NCBI GenBank assembly: GCA_025353725.1
Contig: JANXOF010000095.1
Location: 241,678 to 305,677, forward strand
Direction: 5' to 3'
From: Polyangiaceae bacterium
GTDB lineage: Bacteria > Myxococcota_A > Polyangia > Polyangiales > Polyangiaceae
DNA: 64,000 bases
In this document: positions 53,624 through 62,708 of the stretch, piece by piece
Position numbering within the stretch: the first letter of the stretch is position 1
Layout: each line of letters starts with the position of its first letter
Translations under genes and position numbers: made by a program
Notes under the pieces: generated by a model
What the model saw: the letters and a program-made list of their open reading frames with translations, nothing else
What the model was told of the DNA's origin: nothing
The model's database searches: none

Positions 53624-54990
53624 GGGTCGACCGTGGACCAGCAGGTCTTCGCGCGGATGGCTCCCACGACCTGGTCGGCCATGATTCGATGGACTTCGAG
53701 GTTCGGGTGGTAGTCGCACCCCAAGCCATACCGAGAGGCCATCTCGACGAGCTCCAAAAAGAAGACATCCCCGTCGCCGGACACGTTTCGCTCCTCCACC
53801 AAGCCTCGCAGCGTGTCCCTAAAGTCGCTTCGGGCATTCGGAAAGGGAAATTGATCGCTGAGCATGGGCGGGACGGCCAAGAACATCTTCGCTTTTGGGC
53901 GTAACTTGCGAACGAGAGTCACGAACGCTCTGTATTTCTCGCGAAACGCGTTTAAATCAACGCCGTCTGCAATGGTGTTTTGGTCGACGTCGCGGGCGAA
54001 GTCGTTCGTACCGAGATTGATGACCACGACCTGCGGCGGGACCTCTTTCGCGAAGTCCCACGTTGAGCCGACTTGCTGCGGGTCAGGCTTCTCATTCGCT
54101 AGCGTGCGCAAGTAGTACTCGGGCACGGTCGTTTTGGCGTCAGGGTCTGCCTTCACCGGACCGCTCGGGTCTTCCACCTTGCCCTCTCCCGCTCCCTCCT
54201 CGCGATAGTTGAGGGCCACGCCTTTGCCCGAGTAACAAAGGGTCGTTGCCTGAGCGCCGAGCCGGCGCGCGACAAGCGACCCGTACGCGAGGTAGATGTT
54301 TTCCGTCTCGGGTATCTTCACGTCGACGAGCACGCCCTTGTCGTTTTTCACCTGACGCGTCGGAATGTCGTAGGGGCATGTCGCATTGCGACCCTCGTTG
54401 CCATAGCCGCAGGTGATGGAGTCGCCGATGAACTCGATGCGACGCGCGTAATCCACGGACGGAAGCTGCTTCCCGCCGGCAAAGGTAAAGGGGAGAAACG
54501 TACTAATTCCGAACAGGGCCTCGCTCGACCGGACCACGGTGATTTCGTGAACGCCGGGCGCGACCTTGTGGGTGCGCGTGGTGACCGGCGCGCGCGGCGG
54601 CTCAATGCCCGTGTAGTCGGGCAAAACGACTTCCTGCGCCTTGCCGTCGAGAATGACCTCGAACACCTGCTCCGAGGCCGCTTCGGCGCCCCATGTCACT
54701 TCCGCCCCTTCGAATCGAGCGCTCATGGCGTTGCCGGACCAGTCAAAGCGGGGCTTCAGCGGGTCCGTTAAGTCATAGCGACCGACGAAGTTCGTGGTCG
54801 CAGACCCTCCCGTGGTGCCCACGGGAAGCGGACGTTCGACGCGGCAATCCGCATTTGGGCCCGTCACGCCGCCATTTTCAAGCGGCGAGTTGCGCTCGCT
54901 CAACCGCACCACGCAAGCCAGTGAGGAGGCAAAAAGAGGCAGGACAAGCACGAGCAAGGCTGCGGCCGTCCGCAGAATCCGCAGCGACAT
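53620..54990 (-). CDS. SGNH/GDSL esterase lipoprotein, CE2-like
   Basis: 456 residues with lipobox SSLAC (Cys about 26). An N-terminal beta-sandwich-like domain (about 60-170) is followed by an SGNH hydrolase: RIEFIGDSITCGYG (nucleophile Ser about 191), VVVINLGTNDFA (the N block) and LGCDYHPNLEVH (Asp about 426, His about 428). This two-domain arrangement is that of carbohydrate esterase family 2, which removes acetyl groups from sugars. It probably trims acetyl groups added by the two acetyltransferase modules in this cluster. It overlaps the Wzy-like gene. Confidence 0.88.
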   Translation of the reverse strand: MSLRILRTAAALLVLVLPLFASSLACVVRLSERNSPLENGGVTGPNADCRVERPLPVGTTGGSATTNFVGRYDLTDPLKPRFDWSGNAMSARFEGAEVTWGAEAASEQVFEVILDGKAQEVVLPDYTGIEPPRAPVTTRTHKVAPGVHEITVVRSSEALFGISTFLPFTFAGGKQLPSVDYARRIEFIGDSITCGYGNEGRNATCPYDIPTRQVKNDKGVLVDVKIPETENIYLAYGSLVARRLGAQATTLCYSGKGVALNYREEGAGEGKVEDPSGPVKADPDAKTTVPEYYLRTLANEKPDPQQVGSTWDFAKEVPPQVVVINLGTNDFARDVDQNTIADGVDLNAFREKYRAFVTLVRKLRPKAKMFLAVPPMLSDQFPFPNARSDFRDTLRGLVEERNVSGDGDVFFLELVEMASRYGLGCDYHPNLEVHRIMADQVVGAIRAKTCWSTVDP

Positions 54991-55055
54991 GGCCTCGAAC
55001 GTAGCAGAAGGGACGAGCCTAGGGACAAAGCGCTGGGTGGCTAGGCGTTCGACCT

Positions 55056-55084
55056 TCTGACCCTCGGGACCTTGTGGCTATACT
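55056..55084 (+). promoter_or_regulatory. Possible sigma-70-type promoter upstream of the BY-kinase-like gene
   Basis: TATACT at 55079-55084 is a good -10 element, with a poor -35 (TCTGAC at 55056-55061) and a 17-base spacer. It lies in the 145-base region between divergent genes, about 50 bases before the start at 55136. The poor -35 keeps confidence low. Confidence 0.3.
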
Positions 55085-55135
55085 GGCGGTCCTGGACATG
55101 GTTGCGCGAAACCCGAGAGAGAGACCCACCGTGTT

Positions 55136-55747
55136 ATGGAAGGCGTCGTGAACAAGCGGCCACCCACGCAAACGCTGGCGATGCCTGGCGTGCCTCCACG
55201 ATCGGGTTCGCTCGGCTCGAATGCCTCGTCCGCATCCAACGCCGCATCGGCGGCCGCCGCAGAGGATGACATGCAGGGGGCCGAATCGATGCAGCCGATG
55301 CCGTCGGGAGCGAACACGATGGATCCGGTGTGGCAGCGCCTCTGGTTGCGCTGCCAACAGCACGACTGGCAGTCGATGGCCTTCATCGGGTCAAGCAAAC
55401 GGGACCCCGACGGCGTCCTCGAGATTGCGCACGGCATGGCTCGCCTCGCGAGTGAGCTCGGGCAAGAGCTGACCGTCTTCGACGCTCGAAGTCTGGGGCT
55501 CAAGGACATGGGGCGGATGCTCGCTCAGATCCAGAGCATCACGAGCCGCGGAAAACGCTGCATTGTCGTCCTGAAGCTCGTGACCGAGAACGCGACGACT
55601 GTACCGATGGCGCAGAACGTCGACGCCGCGCTGCTTGGCGTTTTCATTGGAGAAACAAGCGCTGTAGCGTCGACGCGCACGGTCGAAGAGGTCGGGCGGG
55701 CAAAGTTTCTCGGTTCCGTCGTGCTCAACGCTTCGTTTTCAAAGTGA
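55136..55747 (+). CDS. Degenerate BY-kinase/MinD-like protein without P-loop
   Basis: 203 residues; ATG at 55136, or GTG 55148. A disordered Ala/Ser-rich N-terminus (1-65) precedes a domain that reads like the nucleotide-binding fold of Wzc-type tyrosine kinases. SMAFIGSSKRDPDGVLEIAH stands where the Walker A loop should be (no GxxGxGKT/S), TVFDARSLG stands where the Walker A' strand should be, and LLGVFIGETSAVASTR with KFLGSVVLNA matches the family's last strands. No Tyr-rich tail is present. It probably cannot bind ATP normally and may be a structural partner of the kinase-less co-polymerase at 48218. This is inference from pattern similarity. Confidence 0.65.
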   Translation: MEGVVNKRPPTQTLAMPGVPPRSGSLGSNASSASNAASAAAAEDDMQGAESMQPMPSGANTMDPVWQRLWLRCQQHDWQSMAFIGSSKRDPDGVLEIAHGMARLASELGQELTVFDARSLGLKDMGRMLAQIQSITSRGKRCIVVLKLVTENATTVPMAQNVDAALLGVFIGETSAVASTRTVEEVGRAKFLGSVVLNASFSK

Positions 55748-56961
55748 CCAAAGGCGCGACGTGCGCGAAGCGCCCCGACCGCGCGGCGTGGGGCGACAGG
55801 AGACTCAAGGGTCGTCTCGCGAGACCTGTCGCCGCCCGAAACGTGGCGTGGTTCGCGGTGTTCGGACTTACGTTGTCGTGTGCGGCCGCGCGTGAGACTC
55901 GGCCTCGTGCGAACGACGTCGTCGTCGTCGACCTTGCTCGGAGTACGGGAACGCAAGCTTCGCCGCACGCCATCGCGCCGGCCGACCTAAAGCCTGTCTC
56001 CGGCTGGCTGCGCGTTGACGGAACGCGCATCGTCACTTCGGACGGAAAACCATTCCACGGCCGCGGCGCGACGTTGCATGATACACGCTCTTGCGATTCC
56101 TGCGCTTGGGAGCCCCCACACGTCGAGGAGGTCCTTCGCCGAGTCGACACGCTCACCGACACGTGGCACGCGACGTTCGTACGGCTGCTTCTCGAAAGCT
56201 ACCCTGACCGCGGTCCAGGTCGCGGACGCACGCACTACAAAGGTGTGCTGGAGGATGAGGCGTACTTTCGCGATCTGATGCGGATTATCGGGCATATCGG
56301 CAAAAAAAACGGCGTCTACGTGCTCGTCTCGCTGTGGCATGACCCGACGTTCGGGCCGCTGGGCTGGCCAACTCCGCGTTCGCGCACGGTTTGGAAAAAG
56401 CTCGCCCGCGCGCTGAAAGACATGCCGTTTGTGATGTTCGGCGTCGTGAACGAACCCGAGAAAAACGAGACGGGCTTGCTCGATAGCGAGGTCTGGACCG
56501 CGATGAACGAATCGGTCGCCGCCATTCGCAGCGTAGAGGAGCCGGGAAAGACGCATATCATCACGGTTCAAGGCACGCGTGAGTGGGGGCGGGTGCTCGA
56601 CTACTACATGGCGCATCCGATTACGGCGGGCGGGGGCGTTAACATCGCCTACGAAACCCACGTCTATAACCGCGCGTCGCGGTTCGATGAGCTCGTCACG
56701 AAGCCTGCCAAGAAGCTCCCTGTCATTATCGGTGAGATGGGCGTCATCGACGACAAAAACGCGACCATGCACCCGGAGGACTGCGAGGAGCTCATGGATC
56801 TTGCCGAACGGCTCGACGTCCCGTGGCTCGCGTACACGTTTCACACCAACTGCCCTCCCAACCTTTTGGTCGACCACGCAGGAACATGCGGTGTGGGCGC
56901 ATCGCTCGAGCCCAGCGCGTGGGGCCGGTTGGTCAAAGAGCGCCTCGGGCGCATGTGGTAG
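55744..56961 (+). CDS. Glycoside hydrolase family 5-like lipoprotein
   Basis: 405 residues from a GTG that overlaps the previous stop (GTGA). The lipobox LTLSC (about Cys46) is preceded by a long basic region. The TIM-barrel domain has GRGATLHDTRSC, VRLLLESYPDRG, YVLVSLWHDPTFG, the acid/base Glu237 in GVVNEPEKN and the nucleophile Glu331 in VIIGEMGVID, all expected of GH5. It would cleave a beta-linked polysaccharide, perhaps trimming or releasing the product of this cluster at the cell surface, since such hydrolases often occur in Wzx/Wzy loci. Confidence 0.9.
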   Translation: MTKGATCAKRPDRAAWGDRRLKGRLARPVAARNVAWFAVFGLTLSCAAARETRPRANDVVVVDLARSTGTQASPHAIAPADLKPVSGWLRVDGTRIVTSDGKPFHGRGATLHDTRSCDSCAWEPPHVEEVLRRVDTLTDTWHATFVRLLLESYPDRGPGRGRTHYKGVLEDEAYFRDLMRIIGHIGKKNGVYVLVSLWHDPTFGPLGWPTPRSRTVWKKLARALKDMPFVMFGVVNEPEKNETGLLDSEVWTAMNESVAAIRSVEEPGKTHIITVQGTREWGRVLDYYMAHPITAGGGVNIAYETHVYNRASRFDELVTKPAKKLPVIIGEMGVIDDKNATMHPEDCEELMDLAERLDVPWLAYTFHTNCPPNLLVDHAGTCGVGASLEPSAWGRLVKERLGRMW

Positions 56962-56971
56962 CGTAGCGACC

Positions 56972-57187
56972 GTGCAGAAGGCGCTGCTCATTAGCATCCT
57001 GGCGGCGACGATCGTGATTCCGATGTTCGCGTCGCGCGGAGGGTCGGTCAAACAGGCCGTACGACGAAGCGTCATCGCGACCACGGTTTTTTGCGTTCTG
57101 TACTGGGTTGGACTGCTCTTCGCTTACCCGGCGCTCACGCCGACCAAGAAGGTGCCGAACGAACCCAGCTCTGGCGGGACCCGGTGA
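56972..57187 (+). CDS. Small two-helix membrane protein
   Basis: 71 residues from a GTG 10 bases after the GH5 stop. Two hydrophobic segments (LLISILAATIVIPMF and VIATTVFCVLYWVGLLFAY) are joined by a basic loop (RGGSVKQAVRRS), followed by a short polar tail. No family was recognised. Its position at the end of the polysaccharide cluster suggests an accessory role. The reading frame is short and the function open. Confidence 0.6.
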   Translation: MQKALLISILAATIVIPMFASRGGSVKQAVRRSVIATTVFCVLYWVGLLFAYPALTPTKKVPNEPSSGGTR

Positions 57188-57473
57188 CTCCTTTGTGGTG
57201 CGCTTGCCACGGGGAAAGCTCTTCCCTGTTATCGACGGCGTTGGCCCCCAAAGACATGCCCATGTGAGGCCTTCAGCCCCCGTTCTTTGACCTGTTTTGA
57301 CCCCATCTCAGGAGACTTCCGACGCTGGCGTTACCTCGCTTCCGTAGAGCTACCCGCCTCGCCCCACCTATGTAAGTGCTTCATACACTGTTCTGGATCG
57401 CAACTTGCTTGGCGGGCGGCCTCTTGACGCTCACGGGCGTTTTATCCTTCTCGACCTCGTCGGAGACAACGAC

Positions 57474-58064
57474 ATGTCCACACTTTCTGCTTGGGTGATG
57501 GCGGCGACAAGCCTGCTTGCCCCATCGCGTGAACCCGACCGGATTTCTGAGGCTATTGCGGCACGCGCTGAGCTCGAAGCTCCTCTTTTCAAGGGGGATG
57601 ACGACCGGCGAAAGACGTCTGCGCTGCTCCTCGCGATAGCGTTTCGCGAATCCTCGCTTCGCTCGGATGCCGTTGGAGACCACGTAGGGGGGCGACCGAC
57701 AAGCTTTTGTGCGTTCCAAATTCACCTGCCCGCCGGCGCAAAAACCGCGGATGGCTGGAAGGGGCCTGAGCTCGCTTCAGACCCTGAAAAATGCGTAGCC
57801 GCGGCCATGCACCTTCTCCGCGCTTCGATGCGGGCGTGTCCTTCGTCTCCCATCGCCGTCTACGCCTCGGGCCCAGCGGGTTGCGACTCTCCTCGCGCTC
57901 AGCGCATAAGCAGGGACAGGCTCGCTATCGCTCAACGACTCTTGCGGGATGTTCGGACTCCCCTCACCGCTCCGTCTTCGTCGAAACACGTCGACGTCGA
58001 CGCCGTTGAGTCATCCGCGCACCCCGAGGCTGAACGCCCTCGGCGCTATTGCGGCGGTCCCTGA
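57474..58064 (+). CDS. Lytic-transglycosylase-like protein
   Basis: 196 residues from the ATG at 57474 (GGAG about 10 bases upstream). LLAIAFRESSLRSDAVGD holds the Glu (about 59) and following Ser of the SLT catalytic motif (ES), then CAFQIHLP corresponds to the GLxQI block, with Cys-Ala-Phe in place of the usual Gly. There is no clear signal peptide, only a weakly hydrophobic N-terminus. It probably acts on peptidoglycan if exported; it could equally be a non-catalytic relative. The preceding 286 bases after the previous gene show no recognisable element. Confidence 0.65.
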   Translation: MSTLSAWVMAATSLLAPSREPDRISEAIAARAELEAPLFKGDDDRRKTSALLLAIAFRESSLRSDAVGDHVGGRPTSFCAFQIHLPAGAKTADGWKGPELASDPEKCVAAAMHLLRASMRACPSSPIAVYASGPAGCDSPRAQRISRDRLAIAQRLLRDVRTPLTAPSSSKHVDVDAVESSAHPEAERPRRYCGGP

Positions 58065-58070
58065 AGGCTC

Positions 58071-59444
58071 ATGCCGGGTGTTTCTCGGGGCCTCGCGAGC
58101 GTCGCGAGACGCATAGCGCTCGCGTTGGGGCTCCTCGCGGGCGTGGCGTTCGTCATCTCGCGCGTCGACTTTGCTCGGGACATGCATCGCCTTGATACGG
58201 GGATGCTCAGCGGTGCGAGCGACGGCAGCTATCACGCTATCGTTCAAGACCTCGCGCACCGCGCCGAGCCCGAACGGGGCAAGCTCCGCGAACTCACGAG
58301 CGAAGGCTCGACAGAGAATATCAAGCGCCTGAGCGCCGCGGCGAGCCTCGGGTGCGACATTTCCTTCGGCCTCGTTCAAGACGGCTCAGATTTTCCGGTA
58401 GGGCGCGACAAGAAAAAAAAGCTTGAGCTCTTGGGCCGCCTACCGAAGTCGGAAAGCCTATTCTTCCTTGGCCGCGACGTGAGCTCGCGCACGAACCTCG
58501 CATCGCTCGCGGGGGCAAAGATCGGAGTCGGGCCGGCGCAAAGCGGCTCGTCACGTGTCGCGGGTCAGATTTTCGCGCTCCCCGACCTCGCGTCGCTTGG
58601 CGTCACTCTCTCGCACGAACCGATGGTCGAGCAAGTCGCGATGGCGGAGCGAGGCGAGCTTGACCTCGTCGCTTTGGTCATCGATGAAGACGCCCCCGTG
58701 CTGGTCAACGCCGTGCGCGAAGGCCGCCTTCAGATCGCGGGCTTGTCGAACCTTGATGTGATCGCTCGGCGGATTCCACGACTCCGGACGGGCCGCATAG
58801 GCGCGGGCCAGTATGACGCCGTGCAGCTACGACCGGAGGAAGACAAACGCGTTCTGCGCGTCGATACGCTTGTCGTGACCAACGGCTGCGCGGGCCGGTC
58901 GGCGACGATCGACATGCTCACGTTGCTCGCCGACCGATTCCCAGACTTCGTGCGCCACAACAAGGAAACGTCGAACGCCACGGGCCTCGAGCTTGCGGGG
59001 CCTGCTAAAGGGTTTTTCGAGCACGGCGGGCCTGAGCTCGCCGACGAATTCGCGCCGTGGCTTGTCGACCTGATGCCTCCGGCAAATTGGGCCACGATCC
59101 TCATGGCAGTAAGCGTGCTGTTCAACGTCATGGGCGCGGCGCATCGGTTTCGGATGTGGCGCATCGACGACGCCCGCGTAAAGCTCGAGGCCGAACTTTC
59201 TGAGCTTTTCGGCGGTGGAACCACCCTTGGTCATATCCGGAACATGGCGACGGCGCTGAGTCCTGCAAAACGTAAGGACCTCGAAAACCTCGTCACGCGG
59301 TTTGAGGCGCTTGGCGAACGCTCGCGACGACACTCGCTCAGCATGCTTGTACCGATGGGCCAAGAGATGGGCTACCGCTACCAAGAAGGCCTCATTCACC
59401 AGGCTCTCGACCTAGTCCGAAGTCGGTTATCGAAGGTCACGTGA
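58071..59444 (+). CDS. TAXI-family receptor protein with two membrane anchors
   Basis: 457 residues. An N-terminal membrane helix (ALALGLLAGVAFVISRV) is followed by a TAXI-type periplasmic binding domain (GMLSGASDGSYHAIVQDLAH, LTSEGSTENIKRLSAA, FFLGRDVSSRTNLASLAG, KIGVGPAQSGSS, LDLVALVIDEDAP). A second helix (ATILMAVSVLFNVMGAAH) leads to a cytosolic helical tail of about 90 residues. TAXI proteins usually deliver solutes to TRAP-T permeases; no permease is seen in the window. The two-anchor architecture suggests a membrane-bound sensor. It starts 6 bases after the transglycosylase-like gene. Confidence 0.85.
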   Translation: MPGVSRGLASVARRIALALGLLAGVAFVISRVDFARDMHRLDTGMLSGASDGSYHAIVQDLAHRAEPERGKLRELTSEGSTENIKRLSAAASLGCDISFGLVQDGSDFPVGRDKKKKLELLGRLPKSESLFFLGRDVSSRTNLASLAGAKIGVGPAQSGSSRVAGQIFALPDLASLGVTLSHEPMVEQVAMAERGELDLVALVIDEDAPVLVNAVREGRLQIAGLSNLDVIARRIPRLRTGRIGAGQYDAVQLRPEEDKRVLRVDTLVVTNGCAGRSATIDMLTLLADRFPDFVRHNKETSNATGLELAGPAKGFFEHGGPELADEFAPWLVDLMPPANWATILMAVSVLFNVMGAAHRFRMWRIDDARVKLEAELSELFGGGTTLGHIRNMATALSPAKRKDLENLVTRFEALGERSRRHSLSMLVPMGQEMGYRYQEGLIHQALDLVRSRLSKVT

Positions 59445-59462
59445 CGAGGTTTTCTCGAGGTT

Positions 59463-59717
59463 CTAACGCGCCTTGCACGACGCGCTTACGCTACCGACGA
59501 AGTCGACACCCCCAGCGCAGGTGGCGGCTCTCACGGGCGGGCAATTACGAAATTCGTTACCGAGTGCGCTGAGCTTGAGAGTAGACAAGTTGCAGACGCC
59601 CGCCCCGACATTCGCCTCGCTTGCTGTTTGAAGTGTATTTCCACCCATGTCGTAATGCTGTTCGCCAGCGCCGTAGGTGAACGCCGACGGCGTATACCGA
59701 AGTATCGACCTGTGGGC
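59463..59717 (-). pseudogene. Open reading frame remnant directly behind fdx
   Basis: The frame of fdx stays open for 84 codons after its TGA (59718-59720) down to a TAG at 59463. The peptide (AHRSILRYTPSAFTYGAGE at the start, then GGNTLQTASEANVGAGVCN and CPPVRAATCAGGVDF) is low in Arg and looks like the end of a secreted, disulfide-bonded protein. The only ATG (59648) lacks a ribosome site. It may be the 3' remnant of another gene, or chance. Confidence 0.3.
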
Positions 59718-60101
59718 TCAAGCCGACGTTGGGCGAGCGAGGTCTTCATGTTGGCGATTCGTGTACTTACCACGGTGTTCAGGGTGTTCGTTCTCGAAGG
59801 CCTCGAGGCTTTCGCGGGTAATCTCGACCTCGATTTCACCGTCTTTTTCGACTTTGGATTGACAGCCGAGGCGCGACGTCGCGCGTACATCGAACGCCTT
59901 GTCGAGAATGTCGTCTTCTTCCTCTTCCTGGACGCTCAGGAGGTCCGCTCCTTTGAGGACGTAGAGGTGACATGTCGAGCATGCGCACACTCCGCCACAG
60001 GCATAACCCTCGGGCGCGTGGATCTTTTGTGCCGCCTCGAGCAACGTCGTTCCCAGCGGAACTTCCGCCTCTCCGAAACCCTTGAATCGAACGATCGCCA
60101 T
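59718..60101 (-). CDS. fdx: ISC-type [2Fe-2S] ferredoxin
   Basis: 127 residues, somewhat longer than the usual 110 or so. The cluster ligands follow C-x5-C-x2-C-x35-C: Cys35, Cys41, Cys44 and Cys80 (GYACGGVCACSTCHLYV, SRLGCQSKV). An extra Cys39 lies between the first two. It supplies electrons for Fe-S cluster assembly on IscU. AAGGAG lies 6 bases before the ATG. It is the last gene of the isc operon, 18 bases after the hscA stop. Confidence 0.95.
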   Translation of the reverse strand: MAIVRFKGFGEAEVPLGTTLLEAAQKIHAPEGYACGGVCACSTCHLYVLKGADLLSVQEEEEDDILDKAFDVRATSRLGCQSKVEKDGEIEVEITRESLEAFENEHPEHRGKYTNRQHEDLARPTSA

Positions 60102-60119
60102 GGGAAGCTCCTTTTACGT

Positions 60120-62090
60120 CTACCGCTCTACCTCAGGTTTTGGATGATTGGCGAAAGAAGCAAGCGCGTCATCGGGCGCGGGGGGTGGCAGCGGCGACCC
60201 GTGTGCGGCTTCGATACCTTTGGCGTGCTCGACCGTGCGCTCGACTTGATCGAGACGCTGGCCCTCGATGGCCATCGCGATGGCGCGGTTCATGCGCCGC
60301 TCCGCAAAGCTCTTTGTCGCGGTGTCGAGATCGTCGATGCGCAGCTGGATCGTGCGAGGGTCGGCCCCAGTCGCGGCCTGCTCGAGATGCGCGAGTGCGA
60401 AAGCGATGCGCTCGCGTTCACCCTCGAACAGCAAGCTCGGGTCGTCGTCAACGGACTTCTGCGTCGACCGACCGATGCGATGCGCCTCCACGCGCGCTTC
60501 GGCAAGGCGTCGCGCGTCGAGGTCCGCTTCTCCGTGATCGATGGCGTCGATCAGCATTTGTTCGACGGTGTCGTCGTCGAGACCATACGACGGCTTCACG
60601 TCGACCGCTTGCTCGATGCCCGTTCGCTCTTCGCGCGCGTGAACGGATAGGAGGCCATCGGCGTCGACGCGAAACGTCACCTCAAGGCGTGCAAGCCCGG
60701 CCGCCATGGGCGGTATTCCGCGAAGCGTAAATCGCGCGAGGCTGCGGCAGTCGGCCGCGAGTTCTCGCTCCCCTTGAACCACGTGGATCTCGAAGCCCGT
60801 TTGGTTATCCTCCTGCGTTGTATACGCGGCGCGCGCGGCGGCGGGCGTCGTCGTGTTTCGCGGTAGCACCCGGTCGACAACGCCGCCGCCAACCTCGATA
60901 CCGAGGGACAGTGGCGTCACATCCAGCAGAAGCACGTCGTCGGGGTTTCCCGCACCGGAAAGCACATTCGCTTGGATGGCCGCGCCGAGTGCAACGACCT
61001 GGTCGGGGTCGATATCGGCGAGCGGCGCCTTTCCAAACAACTGCTCAACGAACGCGCGCACCGCGGGGACTCGCGTGGAGCCGCCGACAAGAATGACGCC
61101 GTCGAGGCTCTCGGCCTTTGTCTCGGCATCGCGAAGCGCGCGCTTGCACGCCGTGCCCGTGCGCGCCAAAAGCGGCCGGACCAGTTCGTCGAATCGAGCG
61201 CGCGTGAAGAGCATCGTTGCCGGGACGCTTCCAAGCGGGTTGTCGATCTCGACCTCGGGTGCCGTCGTGAGCCCGTGCTTCACGCGACGCGCGACATCGA
61301 GCACGACGCGCACCTCAGACGGCGTCGCTGCTCGCGCATCGCGGTGAGCAAGCGCGAAAAGCTCCTCCGCGAGGATGGCGTCCATGTCGTCGCCCCCGAG
61401 CGCACTGTCACCGCCGGTCGATTTGACCTGAAACACGCCGTTGTCGAGGACGAGGATCGTGACGTCGAAGGTTCCTCCGCCAAGGTCGTAGACGGCAAAA
61501 AGGCCATTCTGCTTCTTCTCCAGGCCGTACGCTAAGGCCGCTGCGGTCGGCTCATTGATGAGACGAAGGACCTCCAAACCGGCCAGGCGCCCGGCGTCCC
61601 TGGTGGCCTGTCGCTGGGCGTCGTCGAAGTAGGCCGGCACGGTGATCACCGCGCCACCGAGGCTTCTCAACTCGTCTTCGGCGAGGCGCTTAAGAGCACG
61701 CAAGATCTCGGCACTCACCTCGACCGGCGTAACCACCCGCCCTGCCACGCCGAACCGTACGACGTTGGCGTCACCGGCTTTCGGAGCGACGAATGCGTAC
61801 GGTGCGAGGCGACGCGTCTCCGGGTCGTCAGCGCCGCGGCCCATAAAGCGCTTAACGCTCACGATCGTGTCGCGAGGATGCGCCGCTGCGCGCAGAAGAG
61901 CGTCCGCTCCGACGACCACGTCGCCGCGATCACCATAGTGCACGGCGCTCGGTAGGAGCGACGTTTGGTGGCAGTCCGCGATCACCGTCGGACATTCGTT
62001 CTTCACGTACGCGACAAGAGAGTTTGTCGTGCCGAGGTCGATGCCGATCGCGCGCGGCGGCGCTTTCGGGTCGAAGATATCGAGTAGCAT
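60120..62090 (-). CDS. hscA: Fe-S cluster assembly chaperone HscA
   Basis: 656 residues, a Hsp70-type ATPase dedicated to IscU. The nucleotide-binding domain has [14 protein letters not shown], the phosphate-2 region [14 protein letters not shown] and the adenosine motif [12 protein letters not shown]. The substrate-binding domain has [17 protein letters not shown] and [14 protein letters not shown]. HscA binds the LPPVK motif of IscU, which is present here (see iscU). The start overlaps the hscB stop (ATGA), so the pair is translationally coupled. Confidence 0.96.
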   Translation of the reverse strand: MLLDIFDPKAPPRAIGIDLGTTNSLVAYVKNECPTVIADCHQTSLLPSAVHYGDRGDVVVGADALLRAAAHPRDTIVSVKRFMGRGADDPETRRLAPYAFVAPKAGDANVVRFGVAGRVVTPVEVSAEILRALKRLAEDELRSLGGAVITVPAYFDDAQRQATRDAGRLAGLEVLRLINEPTAAALAYGLEKKQNGLFAVYDLGGGTFDVTILVLDNGVFQVKSTGGDSALGGDDMDAILAEELFALAHRDARAATPSEVRVVLDVARRVKHGLTTAPEVEIDNPLGSVPATMLFTRARFDELVRPLLARTGTACKRALRDAETKAESLDGVILVGGSTRVPAVRAFVEQLFGKAPLADIDPDQVVALGAAIQANVLSGAGNPDDVLLLDVTPLSLGIEVGGGVVDRVLPRNTTTPAAARAAYTTQEDNQTGFEIHVVQGERELAADCRSLARFTLRGIPPMAAGLARLEVTFRVDADGLLSVHAREERTGIEQAVDVKPSYGLDDDTVEQMLIDAIDHGEADLDARRLAEARVEAHRIGRSTQKSVDDDPSLLFEGERERIAFALAHLEQAATGADPRTIQLRIDDLDTATKSFAERRMNRAIAMAIEGQRLDQVERTVEHAKGIEAAHGSPLPPPAPDDALASFANHPKPEVER

Positions 62091-62644
62091 CAGTCGTTCT
62101 CCTCCTCGATGAGGCTCACTTCATCGAGAAATCGCGTGTAAAATCGAAGCTGTCCGAGGAATGGCACGACCATCGCTAGCTCGGCGGCCGCCGGCTCTGG
62201 TCCCGTAGGTCCCGTAGGCGCGAAGCTCTTCGCGAAACCGGAGGCAAGCTTCGCTTCCGTTTCTGCGAGCCGCGCGGCCATAGCGGAACCTAGGGCTCGG
62301 ACCTTCGCGAGGTCTTTGGCGGCGCGTGCTTCCGCAAGCGCTTCGCGTTCCTCAAGCATCTCCATCAAGAATTCAACGCCCGGCTTGGGTTCGTGATTTT
62401 CACCAACGGCAACGCCCGCAAGGGCGAACAGAGCCTCGGCTCGGCGAACCGGCGAACGCAAAACACGCCAAGCCTCGTTGACCGAAGCTGCCTTTTCGAG
62501 CGCGGCGCGGCGCTCGCTTGCTCCCGCTTGCGCGTACTTGTCCGGGTGCAAGGCGCGAGAGAGAACCCGATGGATTTTCGCGAACTCGACGAGGTCAATG
62601 TCGAAGCGCCGCGCTACTCCGAATATTTTGAAAGGGTCATTCAT
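62090..62644 (-). CDS. hscB: Fe-S cluster assembly J-protein HscB
   Basis: 184 residues. An N-terminal J-domain with HPDKYAQAG (HPD at about 33-35) stimulates the HscA ATPase, and the C-terminal helical domain (about 95-184, [17 protein letters not shown] at its start) is that which binds IscU. The N-terminus reads [15 protein letters not shown]. It is flanked by iscA (64-base gap, with a weak CTAACGA/TCGTTAG inverted repeat at 62681-62712) and overlapping hscA, in the classic isc order. Confidence 0.95.
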   Translation of the reverse strand: MNDPFKIFGVARRFDIDLVEFAKIHRVLSRALHPDKYAQAGASERRAALEKAASVNEAWRVLRSPVRRAEALFALAGVAVGENHEPKPGVEFLMEMLEEREALAEARAAKDLAKVRALGSAMAARLAETEAKLASGFAKSFAPTGPTGPEPAAAELAMVVPFLGQLRFYTRFLDEVSLIEEEND

Positions 62645-62708
62645 AACTCGTCCGTAATCGCGCCTCTCGTCGCGCGTTGACTAACGAGCGCAAGGTTGAT
62701 GCACTTCG

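Noticed and set aside
55987..57084. 365-codon minus-strand frame opposite the GH5 gene
   Set aside because: Antisense shadow; the GH5 frame has catalytic motifs and a lipobox.
57188..57473. Possible RNA gene or tRNA in the 286-base gap
   Set aside because: No tRNA T-loop sequence, cloverleaf or other known RNA pattern could be read there.
59718..59720. TGA of fdx as a selenocysteine codon leading into the downstream frame
   Set aside because: The preceding ferredoxin is complete, and no SECIS-like hairpin or selenoprotein motif was seen after the TGA.
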